Assembly (NCBI GenBank): GCA_964023205.1
Contig: OZ026833.1
Location: 34,140,366 to 34,204,365 of the forward strand
Reading direction: 5' to 3'
DNA length: 64,000 nucleotides
From: Lutraria lutraria
Taxonomy: Eukaryota > Mollusca > Bivalvia > Venerida > Mactridae
The stretch's first letter is position 1; each line of letters begins with the position of its first letter. The position numbers and the translations under genes were made by a program. Below, in pieces: positions 1 to 14,000 of the stretch. Under the pieces are notes generated by a model, which saw only the letters and a list, made by a program, of their open reading frames with translations, was not told where the DNA came from and made no database searches.

Positions 1-930
1 AAAAATAGGAATTGATAGGTTTTGAAAATGTTTAATGTGACGATTATGGTAAATATATATGTCTGCAAACAACGTTTAATGCAGAGAGTCTATAGTGTCT
101 GTGTCATTACAACATGAATTTACGTACAGTTCTCCTCAACATAAATTAGAATTATTCGATAAACTAGTCTCGCCAATATTAAATTATTGCTCTGAAGTTT
201 GTGGTTTTGCGAAGGATTCATCGATAGAAAAAAGTACGCACGCATTTTTGTAAAAAATTGTTAGGAGTGAAAAAAAACAAGACACAATGATTTTATTTAT
301 GGGGTATTAGAACGGGTTTCATTTAATTGTATTCAGCATGTTAAATTAATCAAATACTAGCTACGTATATTACAAATGTCTCATACAAAATATGTATACA
401 TAACTTACAGTACGCTAAAAATGGCTGAATCAAGGTGTCGGCAATAATGATATATTTCTTTCATTTTTTAAAACAACGACGTAACGATAAATTCTTACAG
501 AACTGGCATTCTCGTATAAATAACTCAAGTAGAGCCCTTTTTTACAAAACTATCGCAAATGTTCGATTTCAACCGTATCTAACATGTGTAACCATTAATA
601 AATATTGTCAAGTTTTAACTCGTTTGAATGTATCCTCTTATAGATTATGTATGGTGACCGGAAGGTGGTCAAAACCAGCAAAGACACAAATTAGTGACCG
701 TAAATGTTTTAACTGTCTTCAGATTGAAGATGAATTACCTTTTATAATCGAGTGCAATTCATATATAGATTAACGTAAAACGTTTATTCCAATGAAGTTC
801 TGGGTTAGACCTAACATGGTAAAATTCATTGAATTGATAAAAAAAGTCATAAAAAATCTAGCCTCTTATATTTATAATGCATTTGAAATTAGAAATAATA
901 TCATGTACGATAATTGATATCGTATAAAAT
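1..930 (+). pseudogene. Decayed non-LTR retrotransposon fragment (reverse-transcriptase C-terminal region)
   Basis: Reading across several frames gives pieces typical of the C-terminal part of invertebrate LINE polyproteins: HKLELFDKLVSPILNYCSEV near 135-200, then LLGVKKNKTQ near 255-287. An open stretch 435-773 holds RALFYKTIANVRFQPYL, SSYRLCMVTGRW and CFNCLQIEDELPFIIEC, a C-x2-C...C zinc-knuckle-like end. After its stop, the same protein continues (KTFIPMKFWVRPNMVKF, near 778-828). Stops and frameshifts show it is dead. It is cut by the window edge at the 5' side. Confidence 0.75.
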
Positions 931-3890
931 TGTTTACATTGTCTATAGTTAGGCGAATATATATATCATTATATAATATATGTATTATGAACAGTTTTAT
1001 TTTCAATAAAGCAGAAGGTCATAGACCCAAGTTACACATATTTACAAAAACATACATGCATGCATGACGGTTGTTATTAAGCAATTCAGCAAATGCAGTT
1101 AATAAACAATACTTTAGTATCGGCTACTTAATCAGAAAGTTATAAACATATATATGGCTGTATTTATACTAAACTGAATCAAATAATAAAATTCTCGTCT
1201 AATCCGATGATAAGCATGATGATTTCGTTATATTACTGATAATCTGATAAATTTTGTGTTGATATTTAACAAGCCGAAATATTATAAAATGATCGTCCAC
1301 ATAATTATGGAGTTTTAATGTATATTTCCAGATATGGCTTTTTCTTATACGAAAGCGAAATTACAAGAATTAGCCAGTGGACAGAACAAGTTACCACAAC
1401 TTTTAAACAAGAACATATTTACACTTACGATCATTAAGGGTGCAAGCTATATGAACAGTAATACATAAATATCTAAATAATTGTAGTACATGTGTATGTA
1501 TGTATGTATGTATGTATGTACGTACGTACGTACGTACGTACGTACGTACGTACGTACGTGTTTAGAGGGTGTATGCGTGTGCGGATTATGTATTGCTGTT
1601 TCAATTGATATCTCATTATAGATATTTGTAAGTCTCACTTTATAAGAAGTATTGTACTCTATACACATGTATGATTTAACTAATGAATGTATAGTCAACA
1701 CTGTAAGTTCAATAATTGAGTCGTATGGAATTACAATATAATGTTCTATACTTAAAGAAGAAGAATTATGATCAATCTACGCTATATTCTGATCTTCTAC
1801 ATAATATTGTCAAATGTAATCAGTTTTTTTATAATATCATGCATTACTTAATATATTATGTATATCATTGTATTGTGTCTCACTGTTTGCATAGTGTTAT
1901 GTATGTGGGCTTTAAGCCTTTTGGAATTGAATAGAATATCGATCTATCTATCATGATCGATTAAATTTGAATATAACGTATTTCATATCAATTACAAAGG
2001 TGTAAAAAGGAAGTTTTCTGTCGCAAATTCTAATAATTTTGTATATAGACCAATCTTGTTTTTCCACAATAATAAACTATTATGATGATTCATAGTTTTC
2101 TAAAATTATTATAGCTGATTAAACCATGAGAGTCTCTCAGCGTTTTCAATAAAACTAGTGTTTAGCGCGATATGTAGAAGACATATTGGTTTTTTAACTA
2201 GTTCAGAACGTTTATTTTATAAAAATCGCTGGAGAAATATTTTCATTTTGAGTGAGTTTTATCATACAAAAGAAAACAAGCCAAACAGTCTACATGAACT
2301 TGAGTAGTCACACATCAGTTTAAAATAGGATCAGCAAGTACATTCTAAACTGTATACACGGGCTACCTCAGAGGGTTTAGGGAAATCAGTCCTCCACGAT
2401 GATATTGATCAATACAGGAACACACAACAAAAGGAAAACAAGATAGGATCTATACTATTACTTCCTTATGTCAATGGAGATCTTCATCATACATATGCGA
2501 GTACATATAGTGCAATATTCGTACAACTGTTATTGATCAATTTAACATTCGACGGACTGAAATGTACATGGCTATTTAGATTTGAAGTAGTATTTTCAAG
2601 TGGTTATAGCAAATGTTTGAAATTATATGAATACATGTATGTAGTCTACTTTACCATCGTGAGTCTATTCAAACTTTTCCAAAATGAATCATTTTTAAAT
2701 GAGAATAAATCAGAGTCAACCGATGCGTCCTCATGACAATTTCTTGTCCGAAGAAATGATTTGATACTATTATCATTAAATTATATAAATCAATATTACA
2801 GTAATAATGTTGTTAAAGAATAGTTGCATTATTAGAGCTATTAATATTATATTAAACTGACAAAGCTGCTCTCGACGACAAACTTAAGAATAAAACCCCC
2901 GTTGAAATGCATTACATCGTGTACTTCATGATAAATAAATGTGAGGGGAATGTTACTTAATTTGTCAAACATGCTTTGCCATGTCGCTCTAATTCATATA
3001 GCACTGTATCTGCCACTTGAAATATAAGATTTATCTACATTATCTTTTTGTTTGCATACCCACATTGCTTGCTTGCTTGTATAATTATGATGTAGATGCA
3101 CTTAAATTAATAATCATTGAACTTTAAACATGAACTAGATCACAGAAATAAACTTTTCAGAATTACATGTTAACACACATACTTCACCGTTAATAATGAT
3201 TTCAGAGTGATGGTTGATAGAACATAGGTAAGTTAGACATGAGCTTAACACAACTTATTTCAAATCAACTGGCATATTTGGCATATGTGTTGAACGATTT
3301 AATGATTAGTTAACTTAAATACATGTACCAATGATTCAATATTATTTCAGAAGTTATGTAATAATATCAGCGCCATTCAACTCTATTAAACCTTAATCAT
3401 ATAAATATGATAGTTATTATTATGCACAATGGTATTCAAATATACAAATAAATTGTTTAACATAGAAATGATATACATGGTGAGAAAAGATTAATAGCGA
3501 ATACGTTTCAGAGTATCAAAGTTTATTTCAGTATGTACCATAACAGCTTTAACCCATGCAGCTAATATGTTTATGACAGATTGTCATTCATACAATATGT
3601 TCTGTTCGCTTTAACGGTCCAGTTTGGGGAAGTAAATATATCAGCCATTCGGAATAAATTCGAATAAAAAAACAAGCAAATAAAAAATATTGTCCGTGTG
3701 TATATTAATACATAGAATCTGAATTATAGCTACGTCGTATTATATCACTTTTGAACTGCCATATAAAAACTTAAGAAAAGTTCTAATTAAGTTATTGTGA
3801 AATCAACACCGCTTCAAAAGTATAACTTTAAAAATATATATATTTCAGCCAAATGATCACTAAGTGATATATATAATATATATCACATTA
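931..3890. other. AT-rich intergenic stretch, no gene seen
   Basis: Short chance open frames only, none with recognisable protein motifs or codon structure. It contains the microsatellite at 1494-1558. Confidence 0.6.
1494..1558. repeat. Compound (GTAT)n-(GTAC)n microsatellite
   Basis: About six GTAT units run directly into about ten GTAC units. The second half is made of self-complementary GTAC words. Confidence 0.95.
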
Positions 3891-3897
3891 ATTACAA

Positions 3898-4038
3898 TTT
3901 TCCACCGATAGAGGGTCGCGGGTTCGAGGCCCGCTACCGACCATGTGTCTTAATGTAAAAAAAAACGGAGGATGAGAGTCTAGTCCTGGTTCTTCCCTGG
4001 AACGATTGTTAGGTGAACTGTCCGCCTCATAGGGGCAT
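3898..4038 (+). repeat. tRNA-derived SINE, 5'-truncated copy
   Basis: It begins with a pol III B-box-like element (GGTTCGAGGCC) followed by a body with GGAGGATGAGAGTCTAGTCC and GTGAACTGTCCGCCTCATAG. The same body occurs on the minus strand at 7250-7492. The A-box half is missing or degraded here. Confidence 0.65.
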
Positions 4039-4039
4039 A

Positions 4040-5556
4040 AAACTTGCTATATATATACAATTTCCTATTGGATTAAAGTTGAAGGGGCCACACTGAATAT
4101 AGTACAGATACAAAACAAACTGAAAAAATCACTAAAAAAAATATAAACGTTAACTTGCCACAATTTAAAAAGTAAATTTTAGCTGGGAAAAAAATCCCAA
4201 GCTTTATGATTTGGATAGATCCAAGGGAAATAAGATTTTAGAATAATCTCAAAACTTAAATTCCATGTTCAATTTCATAGTATTTCAGTTAAATATATAT
4301 TAACGTGTAATGCTTCAAAAAATAATCAGATCAATTGTGTCGATGAAAGATGGTATATAGTCTCATGTGTTTATAATTTTATAATTAACCAACATGAAGG
4401 TACAAAAAAAATATTTAAGCTTTCTGTTCGATCTAAACTGTTTAAAGTTTGACCCAGATCTAAAATTTATAATCAAAATCCAAAACATATTACAAAATAT
4501 AAATTATAATCTAATATAGTTATTCTCAAAATTAAATATTCAACCATGCTATTTACGTTGATATAAATATATTTACCTGTCTGTTGTAAACATCCAATTA
4601 AACATAAGACCACTGCCCACTCTATTGTTAATAGTGTCACCTCAAGTTTGGCCATTGTGTTGCTAAGGAAATTTCGAAGACATAACTAAAATATTTTTTC
4701 CAATGCGGAAGTAAATATTTTAATCATGCTGATCTTTTAAATTTGTACGTCGTCCGCCTATTATATTTACAGCTTGGGTAACGATCCGTAAATTGTATAC
4801 AATGGTATAAAAATATCTTTTTATGATCGACGTATATAGATATATTACTTCTTTAAATGTCTAGTCGACGTGTATATAGGTTAACTAATACTAGTACTAT
4901 CTCTATACTACGGGACGGACATACTGTTTGCCAGTAAGTTTAATAAAGGCTTTATATAGAGAAGTACATTTTTAGTATTTATTCTATACTTTTGGCGATG
5001 TTAGCAATATAATGTTATGTAAATTATTTAAATGGAATAAGCTTATTGCAAGCGCGGATGCAGACAATTAATCTGATATTGAATACAATTGATAAACAGA
5101 AGTACGAAAGGATGGACGACATATTTCATATGACAGTGTGTGACTTCAGCTTTTTATGGAACGATTTGTGAAAATATTTACATTCAAACCAGTCTTATTG
5201 ACCATTTCCGAATAAAGGTCACAATGAGAATAAATGCGATTTATAGAAAGTACATCATTGATCGTTAAGAACTAAAATGACCTTTGAATAAGACCACCTG
5301 TCAATAAATGTCACATTATTACTTTTTCAAATGGTGGCCTTTGTCGACAGGTTTTATTGTACATTGAAGCCTCATTTACATCCTAAATATTACAACTACT
5401 TTTATTCTAAAGACCTGATATTTCCGGACTGGTTTACAATATTTCCTTCATATTTCGGATACATTCGGACATCCTGATTTGGTCCTGAATATAATCTTAA
5501 TGTAGGGGTTTCCCTGCATGTAATGTGAAAATCATATCGAAAAGCTTCAATTTATC
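4040..5556. other. AT-rich intergenic stretch, no gene seen
   Basis: No coding signal. A possible degraded inverted-repeat element lies near 5195-5365 (GACCATTTCCGAATAAAGG against an AAATGGTGGCC end), too diverged to call. Confidence 0.5.
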
Positions 5557-6442
5557 CCGGTGTAACGTTTTCAAGCTCTCCCTTTTTCAGGTTACCCCCC
5601 GGTAACTTAAAAACGTTTTCAAAGTACCGGCCCCGGTAACATTAAAACGTTTTCAAACTCCCTCCCCCGTTTTAATAATATCCCCCTCCCTATGTTGGTT
5701 ATTTGTGACGAAAACCTTTATATTTTAGGTTATAATTCATACTTAAATGATTCACAGTCAACATGGGTTATTAACATGTAATTCCTGTATTTCTAAACTG
5801 AATATACGCAATAATTATATGAAGCTATGGAATCCTATTAGGGTCATGGAGAGTACGCGCTTTATTTCAAATATATTAACGAAAAAGACATGGCCTGTGT
5901 AATCCCACACTTACTTGTGTTCAGAAAACCAACAATAGTTAATTGTTTTTAGCTATTTTTTTGTCAAAATGATTCAAGATTGCATTGGTATTTGCGCAAA
6001 AACGCTCATAGAATTTCCATAATGAAGGAATGGACTTGTCAGTATATGACACCATTTGATTTCGTCGTATGATTTACCATTAGGACCGCGTGTATAGTCC
6101 CATATAACTGTAATACATGTAATTGTAATCTCCTTATTCGTATGCAAGCTCTCTTTTATTATGAATTTTCAAATTATTACCCGGGGGTAATCTGAAAACG
6201 TTTTCAAAGCGCCCCAGGGGTAATCTGAAAACGTTTTCAAAGCGCCCCAGGGGTAATCTGAAAACGTTTTCAGATTACCGGGTAGGGCATTTGAAAACGG
6301 AGGGGGTAATCTCAAAACGTTTTTAATTGTACCCCTCCCGGTAACTTAAAAACGTTTTTAAATTACCGGGGGTAATCTGAAAACGTTTTTATGTTACCGG
6401 GGGGTAACCTGAAAAGGGGGGAGATTGAAAACGTTACACCGG
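5557..6442. mobile_element. Non-autonomous inverted-repeat element (MITE-like) with GGTAA/AAAACGTTTT arrays
   Basis: The ends are inverted copies of each other over about 50 bases: CCGGTGTAACGTTTTCAA at the left and its complement at 6425-6442, with matching subterminal GGTTACCCCCC / GGGGGGTAACC. The subterminal zones (5557-5690 and 6175-6442) are stacked copies of a palindromic word, GGTAATCTGAAAACGTTTTC. The middle is ordinary AT-rich DNA with no reading frame. Confidence 0.8.
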
Positions 6443-6464
6443 ACACTGGAATGAGACTTAAGTG

Positions 6465-7695
6465 GCAAACTGTTACAAGCCACTTGGACCGTTCGAATCG
6501 TACTTAAGTTTCAACGAGATTCACGCCTCAAGGAAAATAATTCACACCAGAGAACATTTCATGCACATTTTCTAAATTTTTCCTAGATTATTTTGTATGT
6601 TATAGATCCATATCACAGTAAGTTATATAATGTTGAACTAGTATTCGTTGTAAGCTTACCATAACTGTATTTATAATCAGAATATATCTGAACATTATTT
6701 GTGTTTGTTGAACAATGTTCCATGTATCAAATTATCTATGAATACCATTTCATACAGCAATGTCATTCATAGAAACCTTTACCTCGGCATACCATGACTA
6801 CTGAAGACTACCTAACGGTTGTGTATAATAATGAAGAGTGTATGCGTATGACAGCTACTCCTGTTGCTTTACATCAATGTCTGGATTTGCTTATAATTAA
6901 CATCCATGTGCCTCACTGACTCAAAGGATGGCTTCATAAACTAGGTTTCTATTTCTGGTCCAACATATCCCTGACACAGGAATTAACCATAAGTAGCAAG
7001 CTGTTACAGGACACTTGGACCGTCACTTAACGTTGTTGCGAGATTCAGGCGTATGATAAAAGAGAATTTAAGGAAAATTACTCACATCAGATAAAAGTTT
7101 ATACACACATACATGTATCTAGAATATATAGATTTTCAAAAGATTTCATAAGATATTTTGTATGTTTTAGGTCTACTGTAAACAATTCTAATCAGAATAT
7201 ATCTGAACATTGGTGTATTTAGTTTGTGTTTGTAGGGTGGTGTTATTTTGTTTGTTTGAGTTTTACACCCCTTTTCAACAGTCAGAGTCCTATGAGGCAG
7301 ACAGTTCACTTCACGATAACTCCTTGGAAGAGTTAGTACTAGACTTCCATCCTCCGTAAGCGACTGCCTTCTGAGTACTTTTTCACATAAAAATACATGG
7401 TTTGTAGCAGGACTTAAACCCACGGCCCTTTATCAGTGAGAGTTTAAAGTGATTTGAAGTTATCGACGTTAGCCACTCGACCACGGAGATGGTGTGATTT
7501 TATATGTATTAGGCTATAAGTGGTTGTATACTGAAGACATCTTAACAGATGTGTATGATTGCGAGTGTATGCGTTAGACATTCGATGTTACTCATAATTA
7601 TTGTTTCACGTGAGTAACATTAACTTCTTATTAACATCCGTGTGCTTCACTGACTTAACTCAGACGGTGACTTCACAACCTAATTCTATAATGAA
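6465..7695. repeat. Divergent tandem duplication, second copy interrupted by a SINE
   Basis: The first copy is about 6465-6955 and the second about 6978-7695. Shared landmarks, in the same order, include CACTTGGACCGT, TATTTTGTATGTT, AATCAGAATATATCTGAACA and TACTGAAGAC...TGTATGCGT. The second copy is longer because of the SINE at 7250-7492. Confidence 0.7.
7250..7492 (-). repeat. tRNA-derived SINE, near full length
   Basis: On the minus strand the head reads GTGGTCGAGTGGCTAACG (A box) and then GGGTTTAAGTCC (B box). The body matches the 3898-4038 copy (GGAGGATGGAAGTCTAGTAC, GTGAACTGTCTGCCTCATAG). It lies inside the second half of the local tandem duplication. Confidence 0.75.
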
Positions 7696-10600
7696 CGTCT
7701 TCTCGTACAACAAACAAACCTGTATTATACCGACTGTACCATGTAGATAATTTCTTCAACTACTATACAGGCTTCGAAATTACAAAATAAACTCGGAATG
7801 GCTTCAACATCCTAGGTCTCTGATGAAGGTTCTCATCATATCAACTGAACTACCGTGAAGATTCAGTTTTTTTTTATTTTAACAAAAAGCTGCATGTAAA
7901 CTTGTTAAAATATTTTGTCGACATTCAATTATTTATTCATACAAATTCGCATTTAGAATACACTTAAACGGGTGTACGTTTTCATCATATGAAATGTAAA
8001 GCATTTGTAAGTATGAAAAAAGTAAATATTGAAGATAAGGTGAGTGAAAATGGTAATACGAGTTTAGACTGTATTGTAGAGCACGTCATCTTAGTGAAAT
8101 ACATGATAATTTATTCTACAGTCTGCATTTAAAAAAAGTTAATTTAAACAGTCTGTATATCTTTTTGCGCATTCAGCAAACACGTGTGTAGTTTTTTAAT
8201 ACAGTTATTTCTCAAATATGTCGTTCCTTTGTTCTGCATTGCAGTATTACAACACGGATTAGTTTATGCACGACAGCGTCCACTGTTTATGTGTTACTAT
8301 GGATATTTTGAAAACCACAGCGCGGTAAACCTATGTTCTTGATATGGTTTCAATTGAAAAGTATCAATCAACTAACTGATAATTTTGAAACACTTGAATA
8401 ATTATTATAAACTTTAATGTCAAAAGCACTGTTTCAAGAACAAATAATTATATATATAAATAAAAAGCCTTAAACTTTTAAGATGGAAAATACTAAATTT
8501 CCTGCAGTGTAATACACGCCACTTGTACGAGATACAATACTGTATATACATTGTAATTACTTTGCATATTTGACAGTTTTCTGCCTATGTCTATTACATA
8601 CGCTGTGTATAATCTATGATAAAACACAAACATATTCTTTGCCAAGTCGACATTTATTTAGTTTATAAATCGTGCAGTGTATTGATCAAACCACTATTTA
8701 CCGTATTATTAGCACATAGTTTTATTTTTGCCTTTTACATGTCATGATTATAGGATTGTACATGGTGCAATGCTTTTATAAAATAGCTGTATGTTGTTTG
8801 CAAAATTAATATCGTTGCGTTTCGCGAACTATTTTAGGCATGACCTATAATTGGTGACGGTAATAATCTTTCAGAAATGTCCAAGTCGAGATATAATGAG
8901 AATATTAAGAGAAATAGACATCTGTGTTTGACCGTGCGCGAGTGTGTGCGTGCATGCGTTTGCGTGTCTTATCGAGTTATCAAAACTTATTTTTAGGTTA
9001 AATTGACATCCAAATTCTGTGGATAGGCACGTAGTCTCTATATGATACGTACGTCGAATAACTGCATATTTTTTTCTTTACTTTTTCAGTTTCAAAAATA
9101 TTAAACTACATGTATACAATAATCGGTGTGAAAACAAGGTTCTTTTTTGGGCATGCGTGCCTTGTAATACTCTTTAACTCGTCTTAAAGTATTGTTCACT
9201 TAACACTCATTTATAATTACTATATCAAGAACAAAGAACTACTGTAATGACGTTCAATTTCATTCATTGATACATATGAATATAAAATTACAATACTTAG
9301 TCTATAGGGATATATTGCGGTTACTAATTCTTTTTTCATGGAAGTACATGATTTTTCACTCGATTCGATATTATCTAACCCTGAAATTGAAGTCCGATAA
9401 TTAAACAGTAGTTAAATTATTTTGAACAAGCTGCTATCTTTAAGCAGGGGATATTTCACCCCTTAACATTTTTGTTTGGGGGTATTTCAATTTTTTAAAG
9501 GGTAATGACGGTCACGGGAACCACTCCAAAGTGTATTCACTTGTAAGAACAAACACACAATAAAGCCTTAGCTTTTAAATGTACTTAGAGGTATATACAA
9601 GTGTTCTTCTATATTAGATGTGTACATAATTTTCATGAACGTATTTTGCATCCAACAAAGAATGTACATGTAGCTTATATGCAATACCCTTGCATTATTC
9701 AATATGTTTAATTAAATCACTAGTCACAGATACTTCTACATTTTAATTAGACAGTTACGCATTTTAATCAAGTAAGACCCGTACCTGGGATTTTACGTGC
9801 GTACCGGTACGCTCCAGAAATAATTGTATGCGTATTTCGAGAAAACTAATGGCTATTTAAGCAAAAAAGAAACCAACGAACTGCAGTGTAATATTAACAG
9901 TCGTATAATTTTTATGATTAACTAAAGGGAGAATACTCCCTTTTTTCATTATAATAATAAATCTAACTACAATCACTGTAAGAATGCTATACATGAAATT
10001 TAATTATAATATCACAGATTAAAGAATATACAAAGGAACAAGTTGATATCGTTCATTGACCTAAACAAATAAAATCTAAAAATATTGCATACTAAATACA
10101 GCTCGAATTCCAATCTTAGTGTTAAGCACTATGTTTCTGCTGCGAGAAATACGTTAAACTATTTTGTGCTAGTATGTTTAATTGTTACATATAAATCCTG
10201 TTAACTTTAGTTATATAATAATAGTCCATTGGATAGAGACAAGTACATATTTGCAAAGAAACGAACTAATATAAATAAACAAAAATATGTAAGAAACAAG
10301 GAAAAGGAAAATAGTTTACATAAACATATAAAGAACAGAACATGTAATAATATAAATTACAATAGTATTATAAAACCAAAAATATAGTAAGTAAATGCAT
10401 GAATATGATATTTTTTTTATCGTATAACCGCAAACAGTTTAGTAGCAATCAATCCAAGTAATTTACATATTACATAACCAATAAGCATATTAAGTCGATG
10501 TAAACATTTAGAAGAAATCTTCAATGAATTTTACGGTGACATAAATACAAAACAAATGTCTTAAATATAATAAACTATTCATATCGGTTCCGTGGTCTAT

Positions 10601-11045
10601 CTTAAGTTTACTTTGTTGCTGCAATTGTTAACAATTGAAATTAGAACTAAATTTGTATATATAATATAGAGACAACGATATAAGCACGAACAATGATCGA
10701 AAATAAAATATACAGAAAACTATGTACACATCTTTTACAACATCACCATTATTTATTAAGAGACATAGTAATTAGACAATAAGCAAGACATTTACAGTCA
10801 GATAGTTCGATTAGTAGTACCATTTTACTGGTGTCGACTTCAATAAACAAAACTGATTTTACGTTATCTTAAAGTCACTCAAGTATTTACATAATGCACA
10901 AAATATTCATTCAAACTCCCCGAAATCAGGACAATAAGGTCGGATTAAAATCGATTTTGCAAACTATTCAGTGTATTTGTAGCATCATGTCTTTGATCTC
11001 ATATTCATTTCAAGAAAGGAGTTAACAGAAGTTGGATTGTTTCGA
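7696..11045. other. Intergenic / 3' flank of the RPTP gene, no gene seen
   Basis: AT-rich sequence without convincing coding content. Its right end contains the presumed 3' UTR of the phosphatase gene. Confidence 0.55.
10752..10757 (-). promoter_or_regulatory. Candidate polyadenylation signal of the RPTP gene
   Basis: AATAAA on the minus strand about 290 bases after the stop codon. The region is very AT-rich, so such hexamers also arise by chance. No transcript end can be seen. Confidence 0.3.
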
Positions 11046-11096
11046 TTAACGACGAACATAACACAGAAGCACTTCGTGACAAAACTTGTACTGTTC
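11046..11096 (-). CDS. RPTP visible exon 32: C-terminus and stop
   Basis: Acceptor TTTCAG at 11098-11097 is followed by [16 protein letters not shown] and a TAA stop (11048-11046). EQYxFxxE is the last helix of PTP D2. There is almost no C-terminal tail. Confidence 0.88.
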   Translation of the reverse strand, partial: EQYKFCHEVLLCYVRR

Positions 11097-14000
11097 CTGA
11101 AAGGTGTAAAGCAGAATCCACGCAATAGCATTCTTAGCGATTGAAAATAACCCAAACGTACATGAACTGTTAACAATACTGATGATATACATCCAGACGT
11201 AATTACGTCATGGCATGTTATATTGAACTCTTATCATTAACATATAATGCATATGTTCATGTTATAGATAACTAGCCATACAATCTTACAATGATTTAGT
11301 CCTTAATGCTATGTTTCAGTATTTTAACATTTTTATCCAAACGACAACGTAACTATTACAAGTCAAATGAATTTTTATGTAACCACAAGCCTTAGTGTAT
11401 GATGATAGTAATTTCGACAAAACGAGTGACTAACTTACATAGTTTGGTATAATTTGTTGCCTCCTTGCTTGCAGACAGCGTACTACATTTGGTATGGATA
11501 CTTCACCATCAATTCTAACGTACTCCAGAATGTTCATTAAGGCTACAACAAGACCACTCCGTGCTGCACCATTCCTGTGAATTAAGAGTACTATCATCGT
11601 TTTTAACAGGAATGATTATCATGTGCCATCACACTTCAGTATTGTATGTTATAAAAGATTTGACGAATAAATATGTTTAAACTAACAGGAACTGATCAAT
11701 ATCGTTTATTAACATATTTCCGTTATGTAAGACGGACATATAACCAATCGGATACACTTTGGTTACTTACAAACACAATACTACTGCCAATCGTTTTGTT
11801 GAAATATTCCCACTATCATAAAAGATTCAGGAGTGTGACAATAGTTACGATACATGAACTTTATGACGACTTACAAGAGCTCATAGTCATTTCTGCAATA
11901 TGTTTTATGTTGAATTACTTGAATAATAACTAAAGCAGTTTTGAATTTTCTATGTTCAGCACAAAACATAAGACGTTATTTTTACTGACTTGTATTTACG
12001 TTCCTCGTCATATTTCAAATGACTCGTTTTACTACATTTGTGTCATACGCAAGTCAAATATTTACCTAAAATCAGTCAGAAAATACACAAGTAATTAAAT
12101 TCATTAAACCATAGCAACATTTCTTACATGCATTCAACAATCAATGGTTTGTCGTTCGTCAGTTTTTGTAGACTATCCACGTTGTAGAGAAAGTCGAGCA
12201 TTTGGTTAGGATCGTCTGGACATACGTTTGACGGAGCCCATGTTTTATATATGAATTGAGTTAAGTGATGTACCTGTAAATAACGATAGGAAGTATAAAG
12301 ATACATAGAAATCCAAGATATAACACAGGCTACAGTAGCTATGACGCAAGCATTATGGCCAACAACAAACAACAATTACATGCATAGAACACATATTATA
12401 CTTTAACCCAAAACCACTTCACAACACAATCTCTGTTTAGGTCAATAATGTACAAGTATATCTATGAGCAATATGTTGAAGTTGTGCATTATGCTTATTT
12501 TTGCACTAGTTGATGAAATAATTTTAGGTCACACCGCACCGTTATAAACTATGTTAGCCGAAACACAGAATTAATCCAAATCTTATAACAAAGTGAAACA
12601 TACGAAATTCTGTATTCTTTAGTTTCACGAGAACAAATTCACTTCATGCGGCGGATATACTTATCTGAGTTTGGATATCATTTACAAGAAACACTTGACC
12701 TACCTTGGATTTGTATAATAATGTATGCTTCCTCATAATATATCCATCCTTGTTCTCGTCTGATTCAGCAGAAACACGAAATGGTCCTAGGTCTACAGTA
12801 CCAGTATCTGGTAAATACTTGCCAACCTAATAGGCAAAATGAATGAAAACAAGTAAGAACAAGCAAAAACACAAACAAAATCTTAGTCACATTGACGATG
12901 ACATTTCCTATATATTAACTGAAAATTGGTAAAATGATCACGTCGTACGAAAGTAACTATAGTCATAATACTAATAGGTAGATCATACGTATTTATTGAA
13001 CCATGCAGTGGTTGTAAGGCATTTTGAAGCCTCTAGTTTTTGTTTAAAAATAACATGGAATGAGGGTTTCTGTATCTGGGACACAAAATATTCTCATGAT
13101 TGTACCAGTGTCGAAAAATGACATAGTATTTTGTGTAATACTATAAAACATGTAATTTGAACGAAACAGTTCTTTGTAATTCGCTAAGTGCATAAAAAGA
13201 GGCTCTTACATGCCATCATAATTGGAAACTATATAAAATTAATCAACAACCTGATATAGATATTTACTGTACTTGTGTATGAAAGTAAAGATCATAAATC
13301 GGATAATCGTTTCGGGCAGATAATTTGAATAAAATAAATTAAAAAACATTATAAAATACAAAAAAATACTTGTCAATATATTAGATAAACTGATCTGCAA
13401 CTCACATTTCCAGTTTTAATTTCTTTATCAAATGTAACAATGACTTGTACTTCTTGTTCAACTATCAGACGACAATGATCTACTGCCGTGGTTGGTAATG
13501 GTGTTTGCGTGATTATAAAACCATGTGAGTCACAATAACTCTACAAGAATAAATATTTAATAAATTATGTTTTATCAAATAAAGACCCATCAAACTTCAA
13601 TTAGTGTCTAGAAAATATTTCAGATGATAGAAAGTAACACATTGTTATTTGTCGTGTTATCGTTTTATCTTTCCTCCTAGTCTCCATTTAGGGCATTCAG
13701 ATCCCAATCACAAGTTTTGCCAGACATGACCCTTACATATTTGGTTACTTTGGTGTCTAACGTATTATCTAGACCGATTTGTCATAGCACAAAAAAGGAT
13801 AAACTGTATATGTATTTGTCGCATCGAAAATAGCACGGATTAGAGTAATTAACAACGCTGATAATGGTTATAATACTTACCGGCATGTATATAGCATTGA
13901 TGTAATTACTTGTTCCTTCATCAGATGTGCACAAAAATGTTCTGTATTCATCCGCTGTTGTGTATATACAGTATGATACAATTATACAATCAATACATGT

